Positions 24,327-33,925 are shown, numbered from the stretch's first letter. The stretch: DNA of 63,975 bases from Levilactobacillus wangkuiensis (GCF_016861605.1 NZ_BOLM01000015.1:1-63975); one strand, 5' to 3'. Made by a program: numbers and translations. Notes: generated by a model not told the origin, from the sequence alone.

Positions 24327-25271
24327 GTGAGTAAACGACTAAAGGGGTGGCTGATTGCCCTCGTGGTGCTAGTAGTGTTGGTGGGTGGCGGCCTCGTTGG
24401 TGCCAGCCTGTACTTCTACAACATGACGGTGGCCAGCGGCAAGAAGGCGTTTGTGGCAACTAGCACTAAGCTGAAACGCAGGGATCCACTGTACGACGCG
24501 AAGAAGTGGTATCAAACGGTGCCCAAGCAACGGTGGACCGAAAAGGCCGCTGGCGCCAATTTGAAATTAGTGGCGGACTATGTGCCGGCCGCCAAGACCA
24601 CCAAGAAGACGGTCGTGCTGGTTCACGGCTTCGGGTCCGACAAGGAAGCCATGGGCGGGTACGTTGCCATGTTTCATAAATTAGGGTATAACACGCTGAT
24701 TCCCGACACCCGTGGGCAGGGTCAAAGCCAGGGGAAGGTTATCAGCTACGGGTATTACGAGAGCAAGGACTATTTGAAATGGGTCAACCAGGTCATCGCC
24801 AAGCAAGGCCAACAGTCCCAAGTCGTCCTGTTCGGGGTGTCCATGGGGGGCGCCACGACCATGATGACCAGTGGCTTGAAGACGCCAAGCCAACTGAAGG
24901 CCTACATTGAGGACTGCGGGTACACGGATGCCCAGTCGGAAATCACGTATCAGGCCAAGCAGATGTACAACATTCCGTACTGGCCGTTGGTCCCGATGAC
25001 CAGCACCGTGGCGCGGCTCAAGGCCGGTTTCCATTTCAAGGACGCCAACGCCTTGGCTGCGGTCAAACGGAACCACAAACCGATGCTGTTCATTCACGGC
25101 GGCGCGGATACCTTTGTGCCAACACGGATGGTCTACCAAGTTTACCGCGCCGACGCCGGGCCGAAGGAGTTGTTGGTGGTGCCGGGGGCTAAGCATGCGG
25201 CGGCGTTGTCGCACGCGCCCGCCCTTTACACCAAGACAGTCAAAGCCTACCTGGCAAAATACATTCACTAG
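24327..25271 (+). CDS. Alpha/beta hydrolase with an N-terminal membrane anchor
   Basis: I choose the GTG at 24327, 8 bases after GGGAGG; an ATG at 24321 in the same frame is the alternative. The 314-residue protein begins with one membrane helix (residues about 6-31). The extracytoplasmic domain has VLVHGFG (oxyanion region) and the nucleophile elbow GVSMGG. The acid and base are Asp in HGGADTF and His in AKHAAAL. It is an esterase- or peptidase-like hydrolase exposed outside the membrane; the substrate is unknown. It is monocistronic, with a type A repeat in its 3' region. Confidence 0.85.
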   Translation: MSKRLKGWLIALVVLVVLVGGGLVGASLYFYNMTVASGKKAFVATSTKLKRRDPLYDAKKWYQTVPKQRWTEKAAGANLKLVADYVPAAKTTKKTVVLVHGFGSDKEAMGGYVAMFHKLGYNTLIPDTRGQGQSQGKVISYGYYESKDYLKWVNQVIAKQGQQSQVVLFGVSMGGATTMMTSGLKTPSQLKAYIEDCGYTDAQSEITYQAKQMYNIPYWPLVPMTSTVARLKAGFHFKDANALAAVKRNHKPMLFIHGGADTFVPTRMVYQVYRADAGPKELLVVPGAKHAAALSHAPALYTKTVKAYLAKYIH

Positions 25272-25303
25272 GCTTGGTTATACTTGTCGTTGTCCGCGCC
25301 TCC

Positions 25304-25467
25304 GGGCTGGTGAAAATGGGCCGTGGCGCTGTGGGCGCACGTCTGGAGCCGAAGGGCGGTCTCCAGACTTACTTTGAGCCTCAAGAATTGAGTCTCAAAG
25401 ATAGCAGTTGCCTAAGCGGGAGACCCGCTAAGGCAACTCCCACGGCTGAGCCCATTTTCACCAGCCC
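25304..25467 (+). repeat. Type A folded repeat, copy A3
   Basis: The closing arms GGCTGGTGAAAATGGGC and GCCCATTTTCACCAGCC pair perfectly. GTCTGGAG/CTCCAGAC, CTTTGAG/CTCAAAG and AGTTGCC/GGCAACT form the three hairpins. Outside it, CCTCC and CTGCGG build the 3x3 loop. It starts 32 bases after the hydrolase stop and comes before the terminator at 25577-25623, so it should be in that mRNA's 3' region. Confidence 0.88.
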
Positions 25468-25576
25468 TGCGGCTAACGATAGTGTAATCAGCATTGAAGG
25501 TGTTTTTCCGATGGGATTGGCTGTCGTTGGTGTGTGGCAAGTGGATTGAATGTATTTGTTATGAATTAAAAGTTTG

Positions 25577-25623
25577 CGAGTGGACTGGGTTACCCGTATG
25601 TTGGGTGCTCGGTCCACTTTTTA
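25577..25623 (+). terminator. Intrinsic terminator
   Basis: AGTGGAC and GTCCACT enclose a hairpin that continues with GGGT/ACCC pairs, and TTTTTAT follows. It ends the hydrolase transcript after repeat A3. Confidence 0.7.
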
Positions 25624-25784
25624 TGCAACGAAAAATAATGGGTCTAATCATCCCCAGACGATGGGACGGGGCGTTATAATTGACGTTGTAAATGGATTCT
25701 TCAAACAATAACAACTTCACCCTAATACGAGTGAAAGAAAAGAATAAGTCGCTTACTAATGGGAAACGTCCTGTCAGCGCTAAG

Positions 25785-26032
25785 CGATAGTGAAAATACA
25801 GTCACCACGGTGAGTGACCAGAGGCAGGTCAAAATGCCCGGTTATGTCGATGGACTAGGCTAGGTTTTTTTTCTAGCCTAGTCCATGGGGCGACCTTTGA
25901 GACCGTCCTATGGCTCAAAGTCGAGGTGGAAGCCCGCTCCACAGACTGGAACCGACCCCGCAACAGGGCGTTTTGAACCCGCCGCCGGGAACGGCCAGCC
26001 GACCACAATCCCCGGACTCATTTTCACTATCG
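25785..26032 (-). repeat. Type B folded repeat, copy B3
   Basis: The closing stem is CGATAGTGAAAAT with ATTTTCACTATCG, different from other copies yet perfectly paired. The inner stem is CAAAATGCCC with GGGCGTTTTG (one G-T). The last hairpin has arms of about 11 bases, GGACTAGGCTA with TAGCCTAGTCC. It lies 50 bases before the start of the DUF1275 gene, so it probably forms part of its leader. A TATAAT at 25675-25680 upstream is a possible promoter. Confidence 0.87.
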
Positions 26033-26082
26033 TGTCAGAGCTGACAAAAGGCGAACCCAAGCAAGCGGAAGGAGATGATTGG

Positions 26083-26775
26083 ATGGAGCCGGAAGTTTCG
26101 CACCAATATCGGCCCGTCACCGAAACCATCCTGACCCTGGGGGCGACCCTGGTCATGGGGATGATCGATGCGGACACCTTTCTGAATCATGGCGCCGTCT
26201 TCGTTAGCGCGCAGACCGGGAACCTGGTCGTGTTTGTCGTGAAGCTCGTCGAACATGGCTGGGGCGCCGCCTGGGTCAACGTGCCCGTTTGGATCGGCTA
26301 TTTCCTGGGCTGCTTTGGCGCGCAAGGCTTAACGGAACACTTGGGCAAGGCCAACAAGCGCCAGCAGATGCGGTGGCTGATGCTACTGGACGTCGTGGCG
26401 TACGGTTTATTGGCCAGCCTGCAACACGTCATACCAACGATGTGGCTGATTTTTCTACTGGGCATCATGGCCGGCTATGAGCTGACCGTCTTCCGTCAGG
26501 TCGGCGGCATCGGCATCAACAACGGCATCATGACCGGGAATACGAAAAATTTAGCCACCAACGCCTACCGTGCCTGGTTTGACGGCGACAAGGCCGCCCG
26601 TGCCAAGCAGAATAGATTGGCGTTAGTGTTGCTAACGTTTATTCTCGGCTGTGCCGTGGGCGCGCGTTTAGCCAACCTCACGCCACTAGGGGTGCTGTGG
26701 ATTGCCTCCGCTTTAAAATTAATTTTATTGGCGTGGCTCTTTGTTCCCGCCGCGATGGAGAAACCGGACGCATGA
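26083..26775 (+). CDS. YoaK/DUF1275-family membrane protein
   Basis: With the ATG at 26083, after GGAAGGAGA, the protein has 230 residues and about six membrane helices. The GAVFVSAQTGNLVVFVVKL segment and the later TGNTKNLATN motif are typical of DUF1275. The family is widespread and its transport role is unproven. An in-frame start at 25885 would lie inside the folded repeat and add residues encoded by it, so I reject that start. Confidence 0.85.
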   Translation: MEPEVSHQYRPVTETILTLGATLVMGMIDADTFLNHGAVFVSAQTGNLVVFVVKLVEHGWGAAWVNVPVWIGYFLGCFGAQGLTEHLGKANKRQQMRWLMLLDVVAYGLLASLQHVIPTMWLIFLLGIMAGYELTVFRQVGGIGINNGIMTGNTKNLATNAYRAWFDGDKAARAKQNRLALVLLTFILGCAVGARLANLTPLGVLWIASALKLILLAWLFVPAAMEKPDA

Positions 26776-26875
26776 TTGGTTTGGGTTGTGGCCGCAAATA
26801 GCGTATAATTAACAAGATAAGTGACCAACCCACCCGGCGCCTCGTCGGGATTGAAAACTAAGGAGCACGAATAAA

Positions 26876-28486
26876 TTGTTAATCACAGGACTCGTTATCG
26901 GTTTCCTGCTGATTGGGCTGGTAGCCGGCTATCTGGTGCGCCAGCATAAACATCGTCAGGAACTTCTGGCGGTGCAGGAACAGGCCCGAGACATCATTGC
27001 TCAGGCCAACGCCCAGACCCAGCAGCGCGTACAAAAGCTGCACGAAAAGAGTCGGCGCGAGACCTTAGCCTATCAGCAGTCTGTTAAAGATGAACTAACC
27101 GAACAAAAAAGTGACATTGCCGTTAGAGAACAGCGTCGTCAGCAGCGTGAACAACTGTTAGGCCAAATGGCCGTGCGGTTGGATGATCAAACCGCGATGC
27201 TCGATGAACGCAGCCAAGCCAACCGTGACCAGCGTCAAGCCATTCATGGATTAAAGGATCAAGCCACAGAACTGAGCACCAAGCGTGACGATACGTTGGC
27301 AGACCGGGCGGGGATGGACGAGAAGGCCGCCCAAGACCACGTCATCCAACACACCGAAGAAGAATTGACCCGCGACCGTGACGTCGAGGTCAAGGCGTTG
27401 AACGATAACGCCGTGGCCAACGCCGAGAAGTGGGCCAAGGACGTCGTGTTATCCGCCACCGAAAGTGGGCCACAAGACCTGCCGAAGGAACACATGGAAC
27501 ACACGGTGACCGTGCCCAACGGTGAAATTCGTAGTAAGATCATCGGCCGCGATGGCCAGCATATCCGCTTGCTGGAAACGCTGACCGGGACGGACCTGAT
27601 TTTTGTGCCGGATGACAACACCACGTTGTTCATCAGCACGCATGACCCGATTCGTCGGGAAGTGGCCCGGGTGGCGCTAACCAATTTGGTCGCCAGTCGG
27701 CGAATTTCCGCCAACCAGATTGAAACACAAGTGGAAAACGCCCAACGTGACGTCAACCACAGTTTGTGGGAGACCGGGGAACAGACCGTTAGTCTGCTAC
27801 ACGTGGGTTGGATGCATCCCGATTTGATGAAACTGATCGGTCGACTCAAGTACCGGACCAGTTACGGTCAAAATGTGCTCTTGCACTCGATTGAAGTGGC
27901 CCAGTTGACCGGCGCCATGGCCGCGCGGTTGGGGTATAACACCCGCTTAGCACGGCGGGCCGGCCTCCTCCATGACTTGGGGAAAGCCATCGACCACGAA
28001 GTCGAAGGCACCCACGTGGAAATCGGGACGGAATTTGCCCAGAAATATGGCGAAGAAGACGTGGTCATCAACGCGATTGCCGCGCACCATGGCGACGTCG
28101 AGAAGACCTCGCCACTGTCTGACCTGGTTGCCGCAGCCGATGCGGTTTCCGGTGCCCGGCCTGGTGCCCGGAGTGAATCCGTTGAAGACTACATCAACCG
28201 GCTGCGGGCGTTGGAGAAGATTGCCAACGACCAAGAGGGTGTGGCCGAAAGTTACGCCATCCAAGCCGGTCGTGAGTTGCGGATCATCGTGAAGCCTAAG
28301 GAATTGGACGACACGGCCGCAGCCAATCTGACCCAAGAAGTGGCCAAACAGATCGAAGCGACGTTGACTTACCCAGGTAAGATCAAGGTCACCACGATTC
28401 GTAAGTCCACGGCGGTCGAGTACGTCGGTGACGAAAAGAAAAAAGCCAAAAAGAAGAAAAAGAAAAAGGCCGCTAGCGCTAGTTAG
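26876..28486 (+). CDS. RNase Y-like endoribonuclease with a lysine-rich tail
   Basis: The protein has 536 residues and starts with TTG after AAGGAG. In order: an N-terminal membrane helix, a long coiled coil (about 25-210), a KH domain (motif KIIGRDGQHIR), then an HD domain with HSIEVA, LLHDLGKA and AAHHGD. RNase Y starts mRNA decay at the membrane. The KH and HD parts align well, but the coiled coil and some KH residues are unusual, and the C-terminus ends in KKKAKKKKKKKAASAS, unlike typical RNase Y. It may be a paralogue rather than the housekeeping enzyme, so I leave the symbol blank. A strong terminator follows. Confidence 0.85.
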   Translation: MLITGLVIGFLLIGLVAGYLVRQHKHRQELLAVQEQARDIIAQANAQTQQRVQKLHEKSRRETLAYQQSVKDELTEQKSDIAVREQRRQQREQLLGQMAVRLDDQTAMLDERSQANRDQRQAIHGLKDQATELSTKRDDTLADRAGMDEKAAQDHVIQHTEEELTRDRDVEVKALNDNAVANAEKWAKDVVLSATESGPQDLPKEHMEHTVTVPNGEIRSKIIGRDGQHIRLLETLTGTDLIFVPDDNTTLFISTHDPIRREVARVALTNLVASRRISANQIETQVENAQRDVNHSLWETGEQTVSLLHVGWMHPDLMKLIGRLKYRTSYGQNVLLHSIEVAQLTGAMAARLGYNTRLARRAGLLHDLGKAIDHEVEGTHVEIGTEFAQKYGEEDVVINAIAAHHGDVEKTSPLSDLVAAADAVSGARPGARSESVEDYINRLRALEKIANDQEGVAESYAIQAGRELRIIVKPKELDDTAAANLTQEVAKQIEATLTYPGKIKVTTIRKSTAVEYVGDEKKKAKKKKKKKAASAS

Positions 28487-28494
28487 TTGCCAAA

Positions 28495-28547
28495 GAAAAA
28501 GGGTTATCCGTAGCCAACCACGATGGTGGCGTACGGATAACCTTTTT
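28495..28547 (+). terminator. Intrinsic terminator of the RNase Y-like gene
   Basis: AAAAAGGGTTATCCGTA and TACGGATAACCTTTTT form a long stem with an inner CCACGATGG hairpin, 9 bases after the stop. Confidence 0.88.
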
Positions 28548-28679
28548 GTATGTAGCGTGTTTTGAAATGTCTATTTGTACAAAGTAAGCAGTCAGCGCTA
28601 GATTGATTGGCGTAACCAATGAGATCTAACACAATCACCAATAGCAACGCACAGCGGGGTAAGCCAGTGGCAGCCGTGA

Positions 28680-28840
28680 GGGCGGCGCAAATGAGCTCAG
28701 CCGTGGGAGTTGCCTTAGCGGTTTACCGCTTAGACAACTGATAGCTTTGAGACGAGTTTCTTGCGGCTCAAAGTAAGCACGGAGACCGCACTTTGGCTCC
28801 GGGCGTTCGCCCACAGCGGACCGGCTCATTTGCGCTGCCC
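28680..28840 (-). repeat. Type A folded repeat, copy A4
   Basis: On the minus strand the closing stem is GGGCAGCGCAAATGAGC with GCTCATTTGCGCCGCCC. It is the copy that differs most in this stem, yet nearly all pairs remain. The inner stem GCTGTGGG/CCCACGGC and the three hairpins are intact. It lies between the RNase Y-like terminator and the convergent 5'-nucleotidase gene, 20 bases beyond that gene's stop. Confidence 0.87.
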
Positions 28841-28860
28841 GGCAAGGCAAAATTGAAGCG

Positions 28861-30438
28861 CTACCCCCGAGGGTCGTTGATGATAGTGAAGTTGGCGTTG
28901 GCCGTGGCGTCGATAGTTGGGTGTTCCTGCAGATAATCCGCAATGATTTCACTCATCGCACCCTGGCTCTCGGCAATGATCTTGTCGGCGCCAAACATGG
29001 CATAGTGGCCGCCACCGACTGCACGGTATTGGTTGAGCACGATCCGCAGGGGTTGGTCCGGTGTCACGGGTTGACCGTGGTACGTCAGCCGTTCCACGCG
29101 TTGACCAACGGGGTTTGCCACGTTCAACGTGTAATCGATGCCTTCGTACATATCGTAATTGTACTGGCGATGTTTCGGGTGGATAAAGGCCGGGTTCACA
29201 ATGATCTGGCCGTCCTTCACGCTAAAGTAGCGCGCACTGACCTCTAAGGCCGCCCGCAAGTCTGCCCCGGTAATTTTCAGGAGGGACAGGCCGTTCGGGT
29301 ACACATAGTTGGTCATGATATTGCGCATGGTGATGGGGTTTTCAAAGCCACGGGCCTCATTGTTAAACAGGGCGGTAGCGGAAATGTCCGCGCCCATCGT
29401 TGCCATTTGGACCTTTTGAATAAATTCAATGTAGGGGGTCTCGTGAATCCGCGCGTCAAATGGGTCGTCAAAGGTCATGTCGCCCTTGATGTGGCCGAGC
29501 GGTTGGTCCAGCCAGTGGCCGACGGCATCGTTTAAGCCATTGGCAGCGGCGAGCACCTTCTGGTCGAGCGGTGCTTCCTGAGCGGAGACCAGTTCGGAGT
29601 GGTGCTGGGTCACCGTGACCTTGCCCGCAGCGTCGCGGTCGAGGTCCAGGGTGATCTTACCCACAGCCTGCCCGCGGAAACCGGGTTGAGTCGTGGGGAT
29701 ATCAAAGACGTCGGTGGCAAGCTGACGATGTTGATGGCCGGTGACCAAAGCATCGATGCCCGGAATGGCCTCTAAGATGTGGTAGGCTTCGTTTTCGCCG
29801 ACGTGAATGTCATTGGGCTGACCAGTGGTTAAGTCGCGCTCAAAGCCGCCGTGGTAGCACACAACGACCACGTCAGCCTGTTCCCGGATAATAGGGACGT
29901 ATTTCTTGGCGGCGATGAAGGCCGATTCAAACTGGAGGCCACTAATATTGGTGGCCTTTTCCCATTTATAAACGGCTTGGGTGGTCAGACCCAGCACGCC
30001 AATTTTGATGCCGTCTTTTTCAATGATCTTGTATGGCTGGCCATATTCGGGGTCGCCGTTTTTATCCAAAATGTTGGCGCAGAGAATCGTGCGCTTGGCA
30101 TCTCGAATGGCGGCCTGTAAGTAAGCCTGGCCATAATTAAACTCATGATTGCCGAGAATCCCGCAGTCATAATCAATCTGGTTATAAATGTTGAGCAGGG
30201 GCTGCGGGTCGCGGTCGGGTTGGACGCGCGCCACGTAGTAGGCCAACGGGGATCCCTCCAGGAAATCGCCATTTTCAATGGTCACAACGGGTCCCTGTTC
30301 CTTGGCAGCGGCTTGCTCGCGGGCGATGACCGTGGCCGCGCGGGCCAGGCCAAACCCCTGGTGGCTCCCCTTTTTCACGTAGTTCGTGGGGAAGACGTAC
30401 CCGTGGGTATCACTTGTCGATAAAATTGTCAGCTTCAT
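28861..30438 (-). CDS. 5'-nucleotidase/2',3'-cyclic phosphodiesterase-family metallophosphatase
   Basis: The protein has 525 residues. The N-terminal metallophosphatase domain has the metal motifs STSDTHG, GDFLEGS, GNHEFNYG and VTGHQHRQ. The C-terminal half is the 5'-nucleotidase substrate domain (NQYRAVGGGHYAMF region). There is no signal peptide or cell-wall anchor, so it is probably cytoplasmic, unlike many surface members. It should hydrolyse nucleotides or cyclic nucleotides; the exact substrate is unknown. The start follows GGAGGG. Folded repeats flank it on both sides. Confidence 0.9.
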   Translation of the reverse strand: MKLTILSTSDTHGYVFPTNYVKKGSHQGFGLARAATVIAREQAAAKEQGPVVTIENGDFLEGSPLAYYVARVQPDRDPQPLLNIYNQIDYDCGILGNHEFNYGQAYLQAAIRDAKRTILCANILDKNGDPEYGQPYKIIEKDGIKIGVLGLTTQAVYKWEKATNISGLQFESAFIAAKKYVPIIREQADVVVVCYHGGFERDLTTGQPNDIHVGENEAYHILEAIPGIDALVTGHQHRQLATDVFDIPTTQPGFRGQAVGKITLDLDRDAAGKVTVTQHHSELVSAQEAPLDQKVLAAANGLNDAVGHWLDQPLGHIKGDMTFDDPFDARIHETPYIEFIQKVQMATMGADISATALFNNEARGFENPITMRNIMTNYVYPNGLSLLKITGADLRAALEVSARYFSVKDGQIIVNPAFIHPKHRQYNYDMYEGIDYTLNVANPVGQRVERLTYHGQPVTPDQPLRIVLNQYRAVGGGHYAMFGADKIIAESQGAMSEIIADYLQEHPTIDATANANFTIINDPRG

Positions 30439-30662
30439 TAATTGTCACCCTCCAATAGGAAGTCTGGCTGGCCACGGGTCACGTAGACCAGTTGCTGGCA
30501 GACCGTTCGCGAAAAGACGCCGAAATCTTTAACGTGTTAAAGAAATTATAAGCTAGTTTGGGTTGCGTGTAAATTTTAGCTGGCTAAAATCGTAAATTTT
30601 TCCAATTTTTCCCATCTGAAACGATTTGCAGGGGGCTGAAATTGTTCCTTGTAGTCGCCTCC

Positions 30663-30900
30663 GGGATGGTGAAAATGGGCCGTGGTCGCGTCCGTTCCCG
30701 GCGGCGCGCTCAAGGAACCCTGCTGTGGGGCCGGTTCCAGCCGAAGTGCGGGCTTCCACCTTAACTTTGAGCCAAAGGTCGGTCTCAAAGGTTATCCCAT
30801 GGGCTAGGCTGGGGAAATACCCCAGCCAAGGCCATCGACACAGCCGGGCACCTTGGCTCGCCTCTGGTCACTCCCACAACCGGCCCATTTTTACCATCCC
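30663..30900 (+). repeat. Type B folded repeat, copy B4
   Basis: The closing stem GGGATGGTGAAAATGGGC pairs with GCCCATTTTTACCATCCC. The TCC and TGC of the recurring internal loop are present. The inner GCTGTG/CACAGC stem, TTTGAG/CTCAAA and the GGCTGGGG/CCCCAGCC hairpin are clear. It lies upstream of the 5'-nucleotidase gene on the opposite strand. Confidence 0.87.
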
Positions 30901-31072
30901 TGCGGCTGAGACTGGTTTGGAGCCTGCCCCCTGCAAAACATTTCGTGGTGTCTGTCACTGGTTTGTGTGCTCTTCTGATTGTGGGGGTGGGGAGTGAGCT
31001 TAGACAACACATTGTCATTTATGATTAGCCTGTAGCGGTTTAAGGCCGCTGGCACTCATTTTTCAGAGTAAC

Positions 31073-31175
31073 AAAAAACGGCGGCCAGACCTTAATCGTC
31101 TGCGTCGTCGCTTTGAGAATAACGTATCTTACGTTTGGAGTGGGCTGGTTGCAGTAGCAGTGCCGCCCGTTTTTT
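31073..31175. other. Large hairpin structure in a gene-free stretch
   Basis: AAAAAACGG-CGGC pairs with GCCG-CCCGTTTTTT at a distance of about 75 bases, with an inner hairpin CAGAC/GTCTG. An A-run on one side and a T-run on the other make it terminator-like in both directions. No gene adjoins it. It could be the end of an unrecognised RNA or a remnant. From 31176 to 31576 I see nothing I can support. Confidence 0.4.
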
Positions 31176-31576
31176 ACTTGGAGGAGTAAAATTGGTAACT
31201 TATTCGTTTGTTTAGTCGTAAGTTATGCAATTACTATACCAACAATTTGTGAAGAAAATGTGACGGAAATATTACAAAGAGGTCAGGACCACCGAAATCA
31301 GTGTGAAAATAAACGTCAAAGCCTATGATACCGGGCTAGACCAGTGAAAATTGAGAAGCGGCAAAACGAAAGCAAACCCCGCCACTTTCCCATTTGAATT
31401 TCACAAGCGACGCCAATACCAATGCATATTGAACGGTATCTAGAAATTAAATCACTGATTCAGGAATATTCTTACGTAAATTGGCAGGGGAAGGGGCTAA
31501 CTTGAATTGCGGTTGTGGTAAGAGGCAATTGACCAGTATGGGGCAAACTGCGGTCTAAACCGGTCCAAGTCGCAGA

Positions 31577-31828
31577 GCGGGTGCAAATGGGCTAGCACGG
31601 CCAGTGTGAGTGACCAGAGGCGGATCAAAGTGCCCAGCTGTGTCGGTGGTCTTGGCTGGCGTTCTTTGCCAGCCTAGCCCACGGGACAACCTTTGAGACC
31701 GTTTTTTGGCTCAAAGTTGAGGTGGAAGCCCGGTTTTCAGGCTGGAACCGACCCCATAGCAGGGCACTTTGAATCCGCCGTCGGGAACGATAGAACACGC
31801 CACAGCGTCACGGCCCATTTTCACCCGC
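31577..31828 (-). repeat. Type B folded repeat, copy B5
   Basis: The closing stem is GCGGGTGCAAATGGGC with GCCCATTTTCACCCGC. CAAAGTGCCC pairs with GGGCACTTTG, and the hairpins GGCTGGC/GCCAGCC and CTTTGAG/CTCAAAG are intact. It begins 22 bases beyond the stop of the antiporter gene, so it should be in that gene's 3' region. Confidence 0.87.
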
Positions 31829-31849
31829 CCGGAGGCGAAGAAAGAGAGT

Positions 31850-33925
31850 TTAGTCCGCAGCTGAGCTTTCTTGCATGTAGAGCATCTGGTCCGTCGACAC
31901 CCGCTGGTACATCTCTTCAGCCAGCGCAGGCGAAACTTCCTTAGCACTGCGGCGTTGCCGAATATAAGTGTATTCATACTGGAAGGCCTGGATGAACAGC
32001 TCGTTTTGCTGATCGGAGATTTCCTTGGAGGCAAAGCGCCGGTGTCGAGCATTGTAGTAATTCCGCACGGCGTTGACTTCCGTTTGGTTGTCGACACTGG
32101 AAATGTCCGTCAGGTAGGCGATGACGTCGTTGTACACGTCTTGCTCAATCTTGAGGTAGTTTTCCCGGCGACGTTCATCGGCGGCAGGATCGCGGCGGCG
32201 ACGGAAGCGTCGTGGTTGACGTTCTTGCTTGATGCGTTCGGCACGCAAGCGTTCTTGTTCCGCCGTTTGCGGATGTTGTTTCAACCACTTTTCTTGTTGC
32301 GCGATGCGCTGTTCACGGTGCCGCCGTCGGCTAAAGACATGGGTCAGACGGTGCCAGACGAAGCGAATCCACAGCGTGGAATTGACGAAGGGATTGTTGT
32401 GACTCATTTGCGATTTCATCAGGAGAATCCGCACGTAACGGTTAGCAAATCCTTGGGAAATGGTGCCGTTATCGGCGAGTCCTTGGACGGTATGAACTTC
32501 AATTTGCGTGGCATGATTGAGAATTTCACTCATCTTCTGCCGGTCGGGACGTTCCGTGGTTGCCTGGCCATTTAACGTTTCAATCACAGCTTGGGTGGCG
32601 CTGGGCACATCCGGATTTTCCTGGACTAAGCGTTCTGTCGCGTAGGCCACCAAGGCTTTGCGTTCGCGCAGGGCGTCGGCGGGATCGACAGCCACTTCCT
32701 TATTTGGTAGTAGCATCGGCATGATAAAGGTGGGCACGAGTAAACTTAAAATGATGACGACGGCCGCGATGAAAATCATGGAATTTCGGAACGGGAAGGC
32801 GTGGCCGTTTAGCGTTAGGGGTAGCGAGAAGGCCATGGCTAGCGTAATGGTTCCATGCACACCGGAGAGGGCGCCGATGAGGGCGTTGTGCCGGCGGTCC
32901 TTATTTTCCGAACGAATCAGGGCCCAGTCGAATCGAATCCACAGGTAACGCAGCGCCAGCATCACCACATAGAGGATGACGGCCAGCAGGACGTAGGTGG
33001 GAATGGATTTGGTACTGTCACGTTGAATATTTACCCAGACGGTTGGCAACGAAACGCCCAGTAGGACAAAGACGAAGCCGTTTAAAATGCTGGTGAGAAT
33101 GTGCCATGTGGAGCGCGAAACCAGCTGGAGCTGTGTACTGGATAGGCGCAGTTGGTCGGTCGAGATACTGAACATCAGGCCGGCAGCGACGACCGCCAAG
33201 ATACCGGATAGGCCAATGTGTTCAGCGGCTAAATAGATGATGAAAGGTACGACAACATCGTAAGGCACAATGACACTTGAGGAGTCCATCCCGCCGCGGA
33301 CCAGGTAGACCCGCAGCCAGACGGCGACGACCCCGAGAATCAGGCCAATCAGGAGTCCGCCGAAGAAGACGATGAGGAAATGTTTGATCCCGCCACCCAG
33401 GGAGAATTTCCCGGTGGTAAAGGCGGTCAGGGCCAGGCTGAAGGCAACCAAGCCAGAAGCGTCGTTGAACAGCGACTCCCGTTCCAACATGCCCATGACG
33501 CGCTCGGGCACGGCCATGTTGGCGGTGATGGAACCCACAGCGACGGCATCCGTTGGCGTCACGATAGCAGCCAGTGCGAAAGCCAGCGCTAATGGCAGGG
33601 TACTGAGGACAGCATGACTGAGGTAGCCCAAGAGGACGACGGTCAGGATAGCCAGCACCACGGCCATGGACATCACCGAGCCCATGTTTTTCCGCAGTTC
33701 ACCGGCGTTGGCGTTACGGCCGTCGTAAAACATTAACGGCGCAATAATCAGGAGCATGAAGACTTCAGGCTCGAGGATAAAATGATGATACAAGGGCACT
33801 AACGAGAGTAGGCCCCCCACAAAGATTTGGTAGAACGCCTGCGGTATGGCCGGAAAATAAGGGTAGATCGTATTGGCCACAATCGTCGCAAGGACTAGAA
33901 GTAGGACGGCATAGAAGATTTCCAA
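31850..33925 (-). CDS. Na+/H+ antiporter of the CPA1/NhaP type
   Basis: The protein has 691 residues. About twelve membrane helices (to about residue 410) contain the family's ion-binding FNDASGLVAF and the ATVTPTDAVAVGS-like segment. A long charged cytoplasmic tail of about 270 residues follows, rich in R, E and Q. The role is exchange of cytoplasmic Na+ (or K+) for H+ for pH and salt balance. The ATG at 33925 follows GGAGGGA. Single gene. Confidence 0.88.
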   Translation of the reverse strand: MEIFYAVLLLVLATIVANTIYPYFPAIPQAFYQIFVGGLLSLVPLYHHFILEPEVFMLLIIAPLMFYDGRNANAGELRKNMGSVMSMAVVLAILTVVLLGYLSHAVLSTLPLALAFALAAIVTPTDAVAVGSITANMAVPERVMGMLERESLFNDASGLVAFSLALTAFTTGKFSLGGGIKHFLIVFFGGLLIGLILGVVAVWLRVYLVRGGMDSSSVIVPYDVVVPFIIYLAAEHIGLSGILAVVAAGLMFSISTDQLRLSSTQLQLVSRSTWHILTSILNGFVFVLLGVSLPTVWVNIQRDSTKSIPTYVLLAVILYVVMLALRYLWIRFDWALIRSENKDRRHNALIGALSGVHGTITLAMAFSLPLTLNGHAFPFRNSMIFIAAVVIILSLLVPTFIMPMLLPNKEVAVDPADALRERKALVAYATERLVQENPDVPSATQAVIETLNGQATTERPDRQKMSEILNHATQIEVHTVQGLADNGTISQGFANRYVRILLMKSQMSHNNPFVNSTLWIRFVWHRLTHVFSRRRHREQRIAQQEKWLKQHPQTAEQERLRAERIKQERQPRRFRRRRDPAADERRRENYLKIEQDVYNDVIAYLTDISSVDNQTEVNAVRNYYNARHRRFASKEISDQQNELFIQAFQYEYTYIRQRRSAKEVSPALAEEMYQRVSTDQMLYMQESSAAD

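Noticed and set aside
25494..25679. 61-codon cysteine- and tryptophan-rich plus-strand frame
   Set aside because: It spans the terminator at 25577-25623 and has no ribosome binding site.
25885..26082. N-terminal extension of the DUF1275 gene from an in-frame ATG at 25885
   Set aside because: It lies inside folded repeat B3, has no ribosome binding site and adds residues unlike the family; the ATG at 26083 has a strong site.
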